Shown here: positions 62,205-64,000 of the stretch, piece after piece
How the letters are laid out: each line of letters opens with the position of its first letter
Numbering within the stretch: position 1 is the first letter of the stretch
Source of the DNA: DATAPD01 sp036265385
Lineage (GTDB): Bacteria; Acidobacteriota; Terriglobia; Terriglobales; Acidobacteriaceae
Assembly: GCA_036265385.1 (NCBI GenBank)
Contig: DATAPD010000028.1
Location: 26,182-90,181, forward strand
Direction: 5' to 3'
DNA length: 64,000 nt
Translations under genes and position numbers: made by a program
The notes under the pieces: generated by a model
What the model saw: only the letters and a program-made list of their open reading frames with translations
Databases searched by the model: none
Told to the model about the DNA's origin: nothing

Positions 62205-62843
62205 ATGGCTACGAGAATTTCCTCTCTTCCGACTTTGCGTTCTCACACTAAGTTGATTTTCTTCTTGGGATTCTTTGCACTTACCATCTTTGTGGCTCAT
62301 CAAAAGAATGTGGGAGTTTTCAATCCAGCGTCATCCATTGCAAAGCACTATGCACCCGCGACCTGGTTTTTGCCCATACACGCGTTTTTCGGAATCATCG
62401 CAATGGCTGTGGCCGCGTTCCAATTTTCCAACAGCCTCCGCAGCCGGTTCCTCTCATTACATCGCGTGCTTGGATACGTTTACGTCACGAGCGTATTCAT
62501 CTCGGCTCCGTTTGCGGTTGTGGTCGCAGTGAAAATTCCCAAGTCGTTCTCCCTTGTTGCTGCAAACTGCATGCAATCCTTTGGCTGGTTCGTGACTACG
62601 GCCCTTGCGCTATACAGCATCCGTAACTGTAACGTCATTCAACACCGGCGCTGGATGATCCGCAGTTACCCGTTTGCTATGGTCTTCACCGCTGCCCGTA
62701 CAATACGGCTCTTCGTGCCGGGACCAGCCGATGGGGTGCTATGGATCTGCAGCGCTCTTGCAGCATTTCTGCCAAGCATCTTCCTGGATTGGCCCGCCGT
62801 TTCCCAATTCGCTAAAACGAAAACCGCTGGTGCTGGTAGTTAG
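62205..62843 (+). CDS. DUF2306-type membrane protein
   Basis: A 212-residue protein with about six hydrophobic segments. FQFSNSLRSRFLSLHRVLGY and NVIQHRRWMIRSYP contain the paired histidines typical of DUF2306 proteins, which may bind haem. The ATG at 62205 gives an N-terminus just before the first helix; the frame is open to 62145. Divergent from the kinase gene. Confidence 0.8.
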   Translation: MATRISSLPTLRSHTKLIFFLGFFALTIFVAHQKNVGVFNPASSIAKHYAPATWFLPIHAFFGIIAMAVAAFQFSNSLRSRFLSLHRVLGYVYVTSVFISAPFAVVVAVKIPKSFSLVAANCMQSFGWFVTTALALYSIRNCNVIQHRRWMIRSYPFAMVFTAARTIRLFVPGPADGVLWICSALAAFLPSIFLDWPAVSQFAKTKTAGAGS

Positions 62844-62880
62844 GCAGGTTCAAGGCGAAACTCATCGATTCAGAACCGGG

Positions 62881-62946
62881 CATCCAGTCGATTACAGTCA
62901 TTGACCTGAGCTGAAAGGTTTTGGGCGTAATCGCGATGTTACGGGA
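62881..62946. repeat. palindromic repeat, last copy (degenerate)
   Basis: Left part CAGTCGATTACAGTCATTGACC, right part GGGCGTAATCGCGATGTTAC. It sits 40 bp after the DUF2306 gene. No further copy was seen to the window end. Confidence 0.6.
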
Positions 62947-63136
62947 GATTGGTTCGCTACAAGAAGCTACACAAGAGCACGCTCTTGCTCGAACTGAACG
63001 TGTGCAGAGCCTGAAACTTGTGGACGCCCCTAGCCCAAGAGTCCATCCCTATTACGTTCGCTATCACGCGGTCCAGTGATGTGGATCACCTTCCTTTTGA
63101 GCCGCACGAGATAAAAAAAACTAACGGAGGGTGATT

Positions 63137-63568
63137 ATGGCATCTGCCCACAATCTGATCTCATCCGCAGAATTGCGCGAAGAACTGGAGCGATTCGCTT
63201 CGATCATTGTTAAACCCAAGGGCTCGATCCTTTTTCGGCGAGGCGATGACCCCATCGGCGCATTTCTCGTGCATCGGGGTCGGATTGGTTTGTGCTTCGA
63301 TTGCGAGAGCAAAGCGTTCCCTCAACGAGTGCTAGGGCCCGGAGCTATTGTCGGTCTGCCTGCAAGCGTGTCGGGCAATCCATACAGTTTGACAGCGGAA
63401 GTTATTCAAGACTCCGAATTCGCGTTCGTGCCACGTCGTTCACTCGTCCAATGTTTAAGAAACGATCCTAATTTTGGTTTCGAGATCATAACTCTGCTCA
63501 GCAGCGAGATCTTTGATATGCGATCGTTGCTCAAGACCAAGCCCTCCGATCTCCCAGCCAGAGTCTGA
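63137..63568 (+). CDS. cyclic-nucleotide-binding-domain protein (Crp/Fnr-like without DNA domain)
   Basis: A 143-residue protein: one cNMP-binding fold with IVKPKGSILFRRGDDPIGAF, VHRGRIGLCF and VLGPGAIVGLPASVSG. A helix follows, but no helix-turn-helix, so it is a sensor domain on its own. The phosphate-cassette arginine pattern of cAMP binders is not clear, so the ligand is open. GGAGG lies about seven bases before the ATG. Confidence 0.8.
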   Translation: MASAHNLISSAELREELERFASIIVKPKGSILFRRGDDPIGAFLVHRGRIGLCFDCESKAFPQRVLGPGAIVGLPASVSGNPYSLTAEVIQDSEFAFVPRRSLVQCLRNDPNFGFEIITLLSSEIFDMRSLLKTKPSDLPARV

Positions 63569-63712
63569 GTTTGCACTAAAAGGCCCTATTACCAGCATCA
63601 GCCGCAGCTGTGGGTCGATTGGTCAACTCATTCCAATAGTCACCTTGCGAAGATGACCTGAGTGCATTGCAATTGCTATCAGATTTGTTAGTGTTTGCAA
63701 TCTCAGACAACT

Positions 63713-64000
63713 ATGCAACTCCCCAACCCGCAACTTGCAAGACTAGAAAGTAGATCAATTGATCGCAACGTACTGGCGAAACGACGGAGCAGCCGGATCG
63801 CTCTCAAGATGCCAATTGGTTTGGCGGGCGAAGACTACTTGAAGTCTCCTTTCACAATTCCAGCCCGTGCGACCAACCTGAACCGGCACGGAGCTACCAT
63901 TCAACTGACTCGAAAGCTGTCGGTGGGTTCGATCCTTCTGGTGCGGAATAACCGTGGGACTCAGATTTCGGCTCGCATCGTGGCGCAGGTGAGCGCAATC
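63713..64000 (+). CDS. PilZ-domain protein (3' end outside window)
   Basis: The frame starts at ATG 63713 and is open to the window end (96 codons). After a polar leader comes KRRSSRIALKMPIGL, where the RRxxR motif is that of PilZ c-di-GMP binders, and TNLNRHGATIQL in place of the DxSxxG motif. It has no strong ribosome site. Confidence 0.7.
   Translation, partial: MQLPNPQLARLESRSIDRNVLAKRRSSRIALKMPIGLAGEDYLKSPFTIPARATNLNRHGATIQLTRKLSVGSILLVRNNRGTQISARIVAQVSAI

Noticed and set aside
44421..62946. The palindromic repeats as integron attC sites
   Set aside because: The ends read GTTG...CAAC, opposite to the RYYYAAC...GTTRRRY boxes, genes between them point both ways, and no integron integrase is present. 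A related mechanism is not excluded.
1..64000. tRNA, rRNA, 6S, SRP or tmRNA genes
   Set aside because: Gaps between genes were read on both strands and none shows the conserved arms or cores.

Overview
The window looks like a chromosomal segment of an Acidobacteriota bacterium (Terriglobia/Koribacter type; inferred from gene content and moderate G+C, not from a search). Pointers are a carboxypeptidase-regulatory-domain TonB receptor, a Ser/Thr kinase fused to a TolB-type propeller, a winged-helix/TPR regulator, a DUF5715-like protein, a WGxxGxxG C-terminal sorting protein, PilZ proteins and a type-B succinate dehydrogenase. I found no tRNA, rRNA or CRISPR array.

1-26.7 kb is a dense core-metabolism block. 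It carries the 3' part of dnaE, accA, the 2-oxoacid:ferredoxin oxidoreductase pair korA-korB, isocitrate and malate dehydrogenases, two cyclophilins, an M19 dipeptidase, succinate dehydrogenase (sdhC-A-B on the minus strand), a polytopic membrane protein coupled to rdgB, a REC-PilZ-PilZ protein, an export adaptor/TPR/TolC set, queF and an MFS transporter. The kor, icd, mdh and sdh genes together cover four successive parts of the TCA cycle.

26.7-33.6 kb is a compact integrated element: tyrosine integrase, two small ORFs, a tandem-palindrome operator, an AlpA-like regulator, a large primase/helicase, several coupled small ORFs and two terminase-small-subunit-like genes. No large terminase, portal, capsid or tail gene is present. 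This is the gene order of a phage satellite (PICI-like), not of a complete prophage. An iteron-like array of one DNA word, on both strands and in several frames, lies inside the 3' end of the primase gene.

33.6-44.4 kb holds a DUF2231 membrane protein, a frameshifted SDR gene, a dihaem cytochrome, a CDF-type cation transporter, an arsenic operon (arsR-arsM-arsC-acr3), a Cys-rich lipoprotein, a small HxH/CxxC protein and a large TonB-dependent receptor.

44.4-64 kb is an accessory region of mostly single, small, often secreted genes in mixed orientation. Nearly every gene boundary carries a copy, or half copy, of a 33+33-nt imperfect palindromic repeat; I see 17 loci from 37.0 to 62.9 kb and none before 37 kb. 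One 400-bp unit with a small membrane-protein gene is bounded by these repeats and occurs twice, one copy frameshifted. A duplicated tail of the TonB receptor gene also ends at such a repeat. The window closes with a kinase-propeller protein, a DUF2306 membrane protein, a cNMP-binding protein and the start of a PilZ protein.
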